From: Flavobacteriales bacterium CG18_big_fil_WC_8_21_14_2_50_32_9 | Lineage (GTDB): Bacteria > Bacteroidota > Bacteroidia > Flavobacteriales_E > Vicingaceae | DNA: 7,719 nt | Assembly: GCA_002770955.1 (NCBI GenBank) | Contig: PCUH01000204.1 | Span: forward strand, 1-7,719 | Direction of reading: 5' to 3' | Shown here: in pieces, positions 1-6,304 of the stretch | How the letters are laid out: every line of letters begins with the position of its first letter | How positions within the stretch are numbered: position 1 is the stretch's first letter | Translations under genes and position numbers: made by a program | Notes under the pieces: model-generated | What the model saw: the letters and a program-made list of their open reading frames with translations, nothing else | What the model was told of the DNA's origin: nothing | The model's database searches: none

Positions 1-26
1 ATCATAGCTATTCACAAAATAATTCC

Positions 27-34
27 TACTTTTG
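27..34 (+). promoter_or_regulatory. Putative rpsA promoter, -7 element (TAnnTTTG)
   Basis: The octamer TACTTTTG matches the Bacteroidota primary sigma factor -7 consensus TAnnTTTG. It would start transcription near position 40 and leave a leader of roughly 85-90 nt before the S1 start codon. The expected -33 TTG about 20 bases upstream is poorly conserved (ATTCAC lies in that area), so the call rests on the -7 element and its position upstream of a gene expected to be strongly expressed. Confidence 0.6.
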
Positions 35-127
35 CAACCCTTAAAAAAACGACTGTTTTTCAGCACACAGTTAAACTAACTCTCTCTCGTTTATGCTGAT
101 TTAAGATGAGATACAAAAATTAAAAAA

Positions 128-2164
128 ATGACTGACAAAGAAAAGTCTGCCGAAGAAGGCAAAGAAGAAAAAAAAGTAGTAGCTAAAAAAACTACAAAAA
201 AGACAACTGAAGAAGCTCCTGAAACAAAAAAAACAAAAAAAGAAGAAAAAGTTGATGTTGTTGCTGAAGTTGAAAAAGAAGCAGAAGTTAAAGTTTCTAA
301 AACCGTGTCCGCCTCAGGTACGAAGGAAGCTGCAAAAGAAAAATACAAACCAGTTGCTAAAGTAAAAACAGAAGTTAAACCTCTTGCTGATTTTGATTGG
401 GATAGAATTGGTAAATACGAAGAAACGTACACTCCAGCAGAAAAAGCTTCTATGCAAGAAGTGTATGATGAAACACTTAAATCAATTGCAAACGAAGAAA
501 TTTTAGAAGGTGTTATTGTTGCTAAAACAAACAGAGATGTAGTTGTTAATATAGGTTTTAAATCTGAAGCAGTAATTTCAATTTCTGAATTTAGATATGA
601 CCCAGATTTAAAAGAAGGCGATAAAGTAGAAGTTTTTGTTGTAAATCAAGAAGATAAAAACGGACAATTAATACTATCACACAGCAGAGCAAGAGCATTA
701 AAAGCTTGGGATAGAGTAAATGAAGTATTAGAATCACAAGAAATAGTTAAAGGATACGTAAAATGCAGAACCAAAGGAGGACTTATTGTTGATGTATTTG
801 GTATCGAGGCATTTTTACCAGGTTCACAAATTGATGTTAAACCAGTTAGAGATTACGATATCTATGTAGATAAAGTAATGGAATTCAAAGTGGTAAAAAT
901 CAACAAAGAATTTAAAAATATCGTTGTTTCTCACAAAGCGTTAATTGAAGCTGAATTAGAACAACAAAAAGTTCAAATCATCTCTAAATTAGAAAAAGGA
1001 CAAGTATTAGAAGGTGTTGTTAAAAACATTACTTCTTATGGTGTTTTTGTTGATTTAGGTGGTGTTGATGGATTAATACATATAACTGACCTATCTTGGG
1101 GAAGAATTAATCATCCAGATGAAATTTTAGAATTAGATCAAAAAATCAATGTTGTTATCTTAGATTTTGATGATGATAAAAAACGAATTGCATTAGGTGT
1201 TAAACAATTACACGAACATCCATGGGATAAACTAGATGCTAAATTAGCTGTTGGTGATACCGTAAAAGGTAAAGTTGTTGTGGTTGCTGATTACGGTGCT
1301 TTCATAGAAGTAATTCCAGGTGTTGAAGGTTTAGTTCATGTTTCTGAAATTACTTGGAGCAATCATTTAAAACCAGCACAAGAATTTTTTAAAGTTGGTC
1401 AAGAAATTGAAGCTCAAGTATTAACTCTTGACAGAGAAGAAAGAAAAATGTCGTTAGGTGTTAAACAACTTTCTTCAGACCCATGGGAAAATATTGAATC
1501 TAAATACAGTGTTGAGTCTAAACACAAAGGAAAAGTTTCTAACATTTCTGATTTTGGTGTTTTTGTTGAATTAGAATCTGGCGTTGATGGATTGATTCAT
1601 ATTTCTGATTTATCATGGTCTAAAAAAATTAATCACCCATCTGAAATCACTAAATTAGGTGATGAAATTGAAGTGGTAATTTTAGAAATTGACAGAGACA
1701 ACAGAAGATTAAGCTTAGGACACAAACAATTAGAAGAAAATCCTTGGGATGTTTTCGAAACTGTTTTTGAATTAGGTTCAACACACGAAGGAACAGTTTC
1801 CGAAATCACTCCAAAAGGACTGTACATTGTTTCATTACAATATGGTGTTGAGGGTATTGTTACTAAGAAAAATGCAGAAAAAGAAGACGGTTCTTTCTTA
1901 GCTTTAGATGAAAAAGCTTCCTTTAAAATTGTAGAATTTAACAAAGGTGCTAAGAAAATTGTTTTATCTCACACTCAATTGTTTAAAGAAAGTGAAGATG
2001 AAGCTAAACCATCTAATAAAACTGCTTCAAAAACAAAAGCCAAACCAACTTCAAATGCAAGTGCAGTGAAAAAAGTGAACGATAATATCGAAAAAACCAC
2101 ACTTGGTGATTTAGATGCTTTGTCTAACTTAAAAGCTGACTTAGAAAAAGAAGAAAGAAAATAA
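128..2164 (+). CDS. rpsA: 30S ribosomal protein S1
   Basis: This is ribosomal protein S1, the RNA-binding small-subunit protein that helps mRNA onto the 30S ribosome. The 678-residue product has six S1 (OB-fold) repeats at about residues 125-190, 206-274, 293-361, 378-448, 465-534 and 551-620. Repeats 3-5 are the most canonical, with the pattern YGxFV/FGVFV...GVxGLxHxSxxxW...LGxKQL and a PW pair in the linkers. Repeats 1, 2 and 6 are more divergent, as is usual for S1. A Lys/Glu/Thr-rich low-complexity extension covers about residues 1-85, and a second charged tail follows residue 620, making the protein longer than the 557-residue E. coli S1. The ATG at 128 follows an A-rich stretch with no Shine-Dalgarno motif, which is normal for Bacteroidota. 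The gene appears monocistronic, with its own promoter and a strong terminator. Confidence 0.97.
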   Translation: MTDKEKSAEEGKEEKKVVAKKTTKKTTEEAPETKKTKKEEKVDVVAEVEKEAEVKVSKTVSASGTKEAAKEKYKPVAKVKTEVKPLADFDWDRIGKYEETYTPAEKASMQEVYDETLKSIANEEILEGVIVAKTNRDVVVNIGFKSEAVISISEFRYDPDLKEGDKVEVFVVNQEDKNGQLILSHSRARALKAWDRVNEVLESQEIVKGYVKCRTKGGLIVDVFGIEAFLPGSQIDVKPVRDYDIYVDKVMEFKVVKINKEFKNIVVSHKALIEAELEQQKVQIISKLEKGQVLEGVVKNITSYGVFVDLGGVDGLIHITDLSWGRINHPDEILELDQKINVVILDFDDDKKRIALGVKQLHEHPWDKLDAKLAVGDTVKGKVVVVADYGAFIEVIPGVEGLVHVSEITWSNHLKPAQEFFKVGQEIEAQVLTLDREERKMSLGVKQLSSDPWENIESKYSVESKHKGKVSNISDFGVFVELESGVDGLIHISDLSWSKKINHPSEITKLGDEIEVVILEIDRDNRRLSLGHKQLEENPWDVFETVFELGSTHEGTVSEITPKGLYIVSLQYGVEGIVTKKNAEKEDGSFLALDEKASFKIVEFNKGAKKIVLSHTQLFKESEDEAKPSNKTASKTKAKPTSNASAVKKVNDNIEKTTLGDLDALSNLKADLEKEERK

Positions 2165-2185
2165 TTTTCTTTTTGGTATAAATTT

Positions 2186-2220
2186 AAAAGCCCCGAAAAT
2201 AAATTTTCGGGGCTTTTTTT
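2186..2220 (+). terminator. Intrinsic terminator of rpsA
   Basis: A perfect 14-bp stem (AAAAGCCCCGAAAA at 2186-2199 paired with TTTTCGGGGCTTTT at 2204-2217) closes on a 4-nt loop, TAAA, and has a GCCCCG core. A run of seven T residues spans 2214-2220. It begins 22 bases after the S1 stop codon. The flanking A and T runs also let it work in part on the opposite strand. Confidence 0.95.
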
Positions 2221-2286
2221 ATGAAATTTTCGTTATTACTCATGTAGATTAATGTGTTTTATATCAACAACATAAAAATATGAATC

Positions 2287-2299
2287 GAGCCTACGGCTC
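2287..2299. repeat. Family 1 palindrome, copy 1
   Basis: GAGCC-TAC-GGCTC, preceded by AATC and followed by TT. It is the same element as the copy at 2356-2368 but with a G-C pair where that copy has A-T. Confidence 0.8.
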
Positions 2300-2322
2300 T
2301 TACATTACCGCTGAGGTTTTTT

Positions 2323-2342
2323 GGTTGGACTTCAGTCCAACC
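2323..2342. repeat. Family 2 palindrome, copy 1
   Basis: GGTTGGACT-TC-AGTCCAACC, a perfect 9-bp inverted repeat. It shares the GACT/AGTC inner part with the copy at 2412-2431, while the outer arms differ and remain paired. Confidence 0.8.
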
Positions 2343-2355
2343 TTACGAAACAATC

Positions 2356-2368
2356 GAACCTATGGTTC
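2356..2368. repeat. Family 1 palindrome, copy 2
   Basis: GAACC-TAT-GGTTC, flanked by AATC and TT exactly as in the copy at 2287. The arm change G to A is matched by C to T on the opposite arm. Confidence 0.8.
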
Positions 2369-2385
2369 TTTGTAGTAATAAAAGA

Positions 2386-2398
2386 GTTCCGTAGGAAC
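2386..2398. repeat. Family 1 palindrome, reverse copy 3
   Basis: GTTCC-GTA-GGAAC, which reads GTTCC-TAC-GGAAC on the other strand. The following bases CGGACATATT nearly match those after the copy at 2455 (CGACATATT, counting the last arm C), so this is a direct repeat of about 20 bases. Confidence 0.8.
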
Positions 2399-2411
2399 GG
2401 ACATATTGTAA

Positions 2412-2431
2412 CAACAGACTTTAGTCTGTTG
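2412..2431. repeat. Family 2 palindrome, copy 2
   Basis: CAACAGACT-TT-AGTCTGTTG, a perfect 9-bp inverted repeat with the same GACT/AGTC inner part as the copy at 2323 and different but fully paired outer arms. Confidence 0.8.
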
Positions 2432-2454
2432 CTAAGAAACGATAACAAAAAGTA

Positions 2455-2467
2455 GTTCCGTAGGAAC
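2455..2467. repeat. Family 1 palindrome, reverse copy 4
   Basis: GTTCC-GTA-GGAAC, identical to the copy at 2386 and followed by a near-identical ACATATT flank. A GTAG tetranucleotide overlaps its left edge (2452-2455), which recalls the conserved tetranucleotide beside REP hairpins. That resemblance may be chance. Confidence 0.8.
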
Positions 2468-2576
2468 GACATATTAAAGCCTCATCCTAACGGTTATAGG
2501 GTCAGTTCACAATAACATTGATAGCGAAAAAATTAGCTACCTGAACAGTAACAAATTTTCTATTCAGTAATTTTAC

Positions 2577-2584
2577 TATCTTTG
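2577..2584 (+). promoter_or_regulatory. Putative promoter -7 element of the sugar-phosphate transferase gene
   Basis: TATCTTTG fits the TAnnTTTG consensus. It predicts a start near 2590 and a leader of about 40 nt before the TTG start codon. About 20 bases upstream there is only ATTTTC rather than a clear TTG, so the -33 part is weak. Confidence 0.55.
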
Positions 2585-2630
2585 TTGTTTGGCTCTATGA
2601 ATTTTAAAAAAATAATGCTCTAACCAAATT

Positions 2631-3989
2631 TTGACACGCTACTCAAGGTATATCAAATTCTTAAACATTTTTGGAGATGTTGCACTACTCAACATTGCCT
2701 ACATTGTTGCTTTCCACATCAAATTTGGAGCATTTCACCCTCCATTTTTATCCATGTTATTTTATATAAATGTAATATGGGTTCTTGTTACTTCTATTAT
2801 TAAACCATACAAATTAAAACGAACAACAAAGTTCCACCAAGTACTTAGGGTAACTTATACCGTTTTGTTTTTCCATATTTTGTTAGTGTTTGCCTTTTAT
2901 GTATTTGAACAATCCAACCGATATTCTAGGGAGTTATTGGTATTGATGTACAGTATTTTAGCCATTTCTTTGTTTGTATGGAAAATAGCTTTTGTGTTAT
3001 TTTTGCGTTGGTTTAGAAAAAAAGGATTTAACTACCGAAACATTATTATTGTTGCTAATGAAGACAATCCTATTCAACTAAAAGCCTATATCGACAACCA
3101 TCCTGAGTTAGGATTTCGTGTACTAAAAATTTACGAACCTAAGCACTATGAAACATTGCAATTACATAGCGAAATAAAAAAATTCAGCACCGAAAATACC
3201 ATTCATGAAATTTTCTATACAATGTCATCTATAGACCATTACACCCTAGTTGATATAATGAATTATGCTGAAGATAATTTTATTAAAATGCGTTTAATTG
3301 CCGATTTTAGAAGCATTTTATTTAGAACATTAGAGTTAGAACATTTTGATTTAATTCCTATTTTAAGTGTTGTTTCCACTCCTTTAGATAATGCTCAAAA
3401 TCAAATTATCAAACGTGTTTTTGATGTTCTTTTTTCATTTTTTGTAATTGTTTTATTGCTAAGTTGGTTAATTCCTATTTTGGCTATTATCATTAAACTA
3501 AACTCAAAAGGACCTGTATTTTTTAAGCAGCAAAGAACAGGACGAGGAAACAAAACTTTTGTGTGCTACAAGCTTCGTTCAATGGTTGTGAATGATGATT
3601 CAGATGTTAAACAAGCAACCAAACAAGACCATAGAATAACATCTGTTGGTAGGTTTTTACGAAACATGAGTTTAGATGAATTGCCTCAATTTTTCAACGT
3701 ACTGATTGGAAGTATGTCGGTTGTCGGCCCCCGACCACACATGCTCAAACATACCGAAGAGTTTTCAAACGAATTAGAAACCTTCATGTTTCGGCATAAA
3801 ATCAAACCTGGCATTACAGGTTTGGCTCAAACAAAAGGCTACAGAGGCGAAACAGACGATTTCGAAAAATTAAAAAACAGAGTAAAAATGGACTTTTTTT
3901 ACATAAAAAATTGGTCTTTTCTGTTCGATTTAGCTATTATTGTTAATACCGTGTTAGATATTTTTAGAAATTCAGATGAAGATGTGTAA
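2631..3989 (+). CDS. Polyprenyl-phosphate sugar-1-phosphate transferase (WcaJ/EpsE-like)
   Basis: This membrane phosphoglycosyltransferase should move a sugar-1-phosphate from a UDP-sugar onto undecaprenyl phosphate, the first step of surface-glycan synthesis. The 452-residue product has four hydrophobic segments at about 10-30, 42-58, 75-93 and 102-125. A Rossmann-like soluble region follows at about 130-240, and the C-terminal bacterial sugar transferase domain starts at KRVFD (residue 261). Visible motifs in that domain are GPVFFKQQRTG (294-304), SLDELPQ with the Asp349-Glu350 dyad equivalent to the catalytic DE pair of this family, GPRP (366-369) and KPGITGL (392-398). The length matches the large, multi-TM class rather than the short PglC type. 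The TTG start is the best choice. An in-frame stop lies only 18 bases upstream (2613-2615), no ATG lies between, and TRYSRYIKFLNIFGD reads like the family N-terminus. The exact sugar (glucose, galactose or other) cannot be told. Confidence 0.92.
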   Translation: MTRYSRYIKFLNIFGDVALLNIAYIVAFHIKFGAFHPPFLSMLFYINVIWVLVTSIIKPYKLKRTTKFHQVLRVTYTVLFFHILLVFAFYVFEQSNRYSRELLVLMYSILAISLFVWKIAFVLFLRWFRKKGFNYRNIIIVANEDNPIQLKAYIDNHPELGFRVLKIYEPKHYETLQLHSEIKKFSTENTIHEIFYTMSSIDHYTLVDIMNYAEDNFIKMRLIADFRSILFRTLELEHFDLIPILSVVSTPLDNAQNQIIKRVFDVLFSFFVIVLLLSWLIPILAIIIKLNSKGPVFFKQQRTGRGNKTFVCYKLRSMVVNDDSDVKQATKQDHRITSVGRFLRNMSLDELPQFFNVLIGSMSVVGPRPHMLKHTEEFSNELETFMFRHKIKPGITGLAQTKGYRGETDDFEKLKNRVKMDFFYIKNWSFLFDLAIIVNTVLDIFRNSDEDV

Positions 3990-4038
3990 ATTTGAAGATT
4001 TGAAAATGAAAAATCAGCGAAAACTTGCTAAATCCGTG

Positions 4039-4071
4039 TCCCGATAGTTCCGATAGCTATCGGAATCGGGA
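4039..4071. repeat. REP-like palindrome downstream of the transferase gene
   Basis: The core TTCCGATAGCTATCGGAA (4048-4065) is a perfect 18-bp palindrome. TCCCGA (4039-4044) and TCGGGA (4066-4071) extend the pairing, with a 3-nt TAG bulge on the left side. The left arm is itself a near-tandem copy, TCCCGATAG then TTCCGATAG. It lies 50 bases after the transferase stop codon. No T run follows, so it is not a standard terminator, although such a hairpin could slow polymerase or protect the 3' end of the transcript. Confidence 0.8.
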
Positions 4072-4101
4072 TGCGTTCTATCATTGTGAGAATGTGTTAA
4101 T

Positions 4102-4132
4102 TTGTAAATTCTAATAAACAAAAATACTTTTG
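4102..4132 (+). promoter_or_regulatory. Putative promoter of the ABC transporter operon
   Basis: TACTTTTG (4125-4132) matches the TAnnTTTG -7 element, and TTG at 4102-4104 lies 20 bases upstream, as expected for the -33 part. This is the best-formed of the three promoters in the window. The predicted start, around 4139, leaves a leader of only about 25 nt before the permease ATG. It suggests that the transporter genes are transcribed separately from the sugar-phosphate transferase. Confidence 0.65.
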
Positions 4133-4164
4133 TAAAAAAATGAACAACAATTCCAACCAAACAA

Positions 4165-5034
4165 ATGCAAGAGAAAATTAACGCTAACAAAAATTGGAAA
4201 TTTATCATTTCGCCCAAAAGCAACGTGATAGAGCTAAATTTGAAAGAAGTTTGGAATTATCGTGATTTGTTAATGCTTTTTATTAAACGAGATATTGTTA
4301 CCATTTACAAACAAACCATTTTAGGTCCACTTTGGTATTTAATTCAACCGCTTTTCACAGCTGTAATTTTTACCATAATTTTTAATAATGTTGCTAATAT
4401 AGACACAAATGGAATTCCTCCATTTTTATACAATTTAGCAGGAATTACTATTTGGAATTACTTTAAAGACTGTTTGTTAGCCACATCGGATACGTTTAAA
4501 AGTAACCAACACATTTTTGGAAAAGTTTATTTCCCAAGGTTAATATTGCCTTTGTCTGTAGTACTTTCTAACCTCATAAAATTTTGTATTCAGCTCATTG
4601 TTTTTGTTACATTTTATATATACTACACCGCAAATGGTGTTGAAGTTTCGCCAAATAAACTCATCGTGTTTTTTCCAATTTTAGTTATTACTATGGGATT
4701 TTTTAGCTTAGGATTAGGAATGATTATTTCCTCTATGGTAACAAAATATAGAGATTTAGTTTTTTTATTGCAATTTGGTGTTCAATTGTTAATGTACTTA
4801 TCTTTAGTTGCTTATCCGTTAAGTTTAATACAAGAAAAATTACCTACACTTTCGTGGATAGTTGAATTTAACCCAATGGCTCACATCATAGAAACATCAC
4901 GCTATATGTTGCTAAATTCGGGAGTAATATCCCTAAATTGGATAATTTATACCGTAACAGTAACTATTGTAACCTTTTTGCTTGGCTTAGTAATTTTTAA
5001 CAGAACAGAAAAAAGATTTATAGATACCATTTAA
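4165..5034 (+). CDS. wzm: Wzm-type polysaccharide ABC transporter, permease
   Basis: This ABC-2 family inner-membrane permease forms the channel through which a lipid-linked polysaccharide is exported, working as a dimer with the ATPase encoded next. The 289-residue protein has the usual cytoplasmic N-terminus with an amphipathic stretch, RDLLMLFIKRDIVTIYKQ (33-50). The family signature LGPLWYLIQPL (53-63) follows, and about six hydrophobic segments run to residue 278. Further family marks are VYFPRLILPLS in the middle and FNPMAHIIE before the last membrane segment. Length and motif order match O-antigen, capsule and teichoic acid exporters (Wzm/KpsM/TagG group). The ATG at 4165 is the only start after an in-frame stop at 4141-4143. 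The stop codon overlaps the next start as TAATG, which indicates translational coupling. O-antigen is the likeliest substrate class, but the sequence does not show which glycan. Confidence 0.93.
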   Translation: MQEKINANKNWKFIISPKSNVIELNLKEVWNYRDLLMLFIKRDIVTIYKQTILGPLWYLIQPLFTAVIFTIIFNNVANIDTNGIPPFLYNLAGITIWNYFKDCLLATSDTFKSNQHIFGKVYFPRLILPLSVVLSNLIKFCIQLIVFVTFYIYYTANGVEVSPNKLIVFFPILVITMGFFSLGLGMIISSMVTKYRDLVFLLQFGVQLLMYLSLVAYPLSLIQEKLPTLSWIVEFNPMAHIIETSRYMLLNSGVISLNWIIYTVTVTIVTFLLGLVIFNRTEKRFIDTI

Positions 5035-6302
5035 TGAGCAAAAACGAAATTATATTAAAAGTTGAAAACATTTCTAAACAATATCGTTTGGGAATAGTTG
5101 GCACTGGCACCATTGCCGATGATTTAACTCGTTGGTGGTATTTAGTGAGAGGAAAAGAAGACCCTTTTTTAAAAATAGGCGAAAGCAACGACAGAAGTAC
5201 AAAAGGTGAATCGGATTACGTTTGGTCGCTAAAAGACATCAGTTTTGATGTTATGCGAGGCGATGTAATTGGAATTATTGGTAAAAACGGGGCAGGAAAA
5301 TCAACCTTACTAAAAATTTTATCGAGAGTAACAAGCCCAACAACAGGCACTATAAAATCTGATGGGAGAATTGCTTCTTTATTGGAAGTTGGCACAGGTT
5401 TTCACCCTGAACTAACAGGAAGAGAAAATGTATTTTTGAATGGTGCAATTTTAGGAATGACCAAAAAAGAAATTGAAAGCAAATTAGATGAGATTATCGA
5501 ATTTTCAGGTTGCGAACGCTACATTGACACGCCAACAAAACGCTATAGTAGCGGAATGACAGTTCGTTTGGCTTTTGCAGTTGCGGCTTTTTTAGAACCC
5601 GATATTTTAATTGTTGATGAAGTGTTGGCTGTTGGTGATGCCGAATTTCAGAAAAAAGCCATCGGAAAAATGAAAGATATTTCGAGCGGAGACAATGGCA
5701 GAACAGTATTGTTTGTGAGCCATAATATGGCAGCTGTTCAGAATTTGTGCCCAAAGAGTATTTTGTTAGAAAACGGGAAAATTATTTTTAATGGAGAAAC
5801 AAATGATGTAATTACACATTATTTATCCTCTCAAAATAGAAATTTTACTAAACTTTCTGAAATTGAAAATCGACAAGGGAACGGTAGCTTATTATTTAAA
5901 GAAGGTAATATTAAAGGTATAGAAACTCAAAATGGAATTATTGAAACTTTTAAGGATGTTGCTTTAGATTTAGAATATGATTTGAATATCGAAAAAGTGT
6001 TGAATTTCAGGATTGATATTGGGATTAATAATTACTTAGGAGATAGAGTTGCTTGGGTTTCGTCCCAAACATTACCAACAAATTTTGATATAAAAAATAA
6101 AAAAATTTCCTTTGTGATATTTAATTTACCATTGGCTCCTGGAGATTATAATTTGAATATTTTTTGTGAAATTAATAACGAAATTGCCGATTGGATAACA
6201 GGTGTTTTGCCTTTTACCGTTGCCGAAAAAGATTATTATGGTTCAGGAAAGGTTGTTCCTGCAAACCAAGGTTCGGTGTTGTTAAATTTTAAAATTAACT
6301 AA
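5034..6302 (+). CDS. wzt: Wzt-type polysaccharide ABC transporter ATPase with C-terminal glycan-binding domain
   Basis: This is the ATP-hydrolysing subunit that powers export through the permease encoded immediately upstream. In its 422 residues the Walker A motif is GKNGAGKST (83-91). The Wzt-typical LLEVGTGFHPELTGREN follows, then the ABC signature YSSGM (171-175), Walker B ILIVDE (191-196) with the D-loop-like VGD, and the switch histidine His230 in FVSHN. All catalytic residues are present. Residues from about 265 form an extra domain resembling the Wzt C-terminal beta-sandwich, with late motifs PLAPGDYNLNIF and DYYGSGKVVPANQG. In E. coli O9a and similar systems this domain recognises the modified end of the finished chain. 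Its presence points to a substrate-selective exporter rather than a KpsT-like one, which lacks it. About 40 extra residues between the first strand and Walker A are usual in this group. The stop is followed after 2 bases by the next ATG. Confidence 0.94.
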   Translation: MSKNEIILKVENISKQYRLGIVGTGTIADDLTRWWYLVRGKEDPFLKIGESNDRSTKGESDYVWSLKDISFDVMRGDVIGIIGKNGAGKSTLLKILSRVTSPTTGTIKSDGRIASLLEVGTGFHPELTGRENVFLNGAILGMTKKEIESKLDEIIEFSGCERYIDTPTKRYSSGMTVRLAFAVAAFLEPDILIVDEVLAVGDAEFQKKAIGKMKDISSGDNGRTVLFVSHNMAAVQNLCPKSILLENGKIIFNGETNDVITHYLSSQNRNFTKLSEIENRQGNGSLLFKEGNIKGIETQNGIIETFKDVALDLEYDLNIEKVLNFRIDIGINNYLGDRVAWVSSQTLPTNFDIKNKKISFVIFNLPLAPGDYNLNIFCEINNEIADWITGVLPFTVAEKDYYGSGKVVPANQGSVLLNFKIN

Positions 6303-6304
6303 CC

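Larger units (their letters stand above)
2287..2467. repeat. Cluster of six short palindromes, two interleaved families
   Basis: Six perfect inverted repeats occur in 181 bases. Family 1 has 5-bp arms around a 3-nt centre with an invariant CC...GG core (2287-2299, 2356-2368, and in reverse orientation 2386-2398 and 2455-2467). Family 2 has 9-bp arms around 2 nt with an invariant GACT...AGTC core (2323-2342 and 2412-2431). The order is 1-2-1-1r-2-1r. Each family 2 copy is followed by a similar spacer, TTACGAAACAAT or CTAAGAAACGAT. The layout resembles REP/BIME-type mobile palindromes. This is an inference, because no transposase gene is in the window. Confidence 0.8.
2221..2630. other. Non-coding region with palindrome cluster and promoter
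   Basis: This stretch separates the S1 terminator from the sugar-phosphate transferase gene. I see no credible coding frame on either strand, no tRNA and no IS gene. Its main content is a run of six short perfect palindromes from 2287 to 2467, annotated separately, followed by about 110 bases of A+T-rich DNA ending in a TAnnTTTG promoter element. Confidence 0.8.

Noticed and set aside
80..89. CT-rich tract in the S1 leader as a regulatory element
   Set aside because: It is too short and simple to support autoregulation. No stable structure or known leader motif was seen around it.
91..432. Minus-strand open frame of 113 codons
   Set aside because: It lies antisense to the A-rich start of rpsA and encodes a Ser/Phe/Thr-rich low-complexity product, a mirror of the Lys/Glu codons on the other strand.
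1633..1944. Minus-strand open frame of 103 codons
   Set aside because: It lies wholly inside the conserved fifth and sixth S1 repeats and shows no recognisable protein features.
2287..2467. CRISPR-like repeat array
   Set aside because: Repeats are only 13-20 bases, belong to two families, vary in sequence and orientation, and have unequal spacers. No cas gene is present.
2505..2546. Nested GTTCA...TAGC...GCTA...TGAAC pairing as a riboswitch or operator
   Set aside because: The stems are only 4-5 bp with long unpaired gaps, lie upstream of the predicted transcription start and match no known riboswitch layout.
4014..4223. Minus-strand open frame of 69 codons across the palindrome
   Set aside because: It overlaps the permease start, the promoter and the palindrome. 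The hydrophobic N-terminus comes from antisense reading of A-rich DNA, and no supporting start signal is seen.
5494..5754. Minus-strand open frame of 86 codons
   Set aside because: It is antisense to the ABC signature and Walker B region of the ATPase, which is clearly the real gene.
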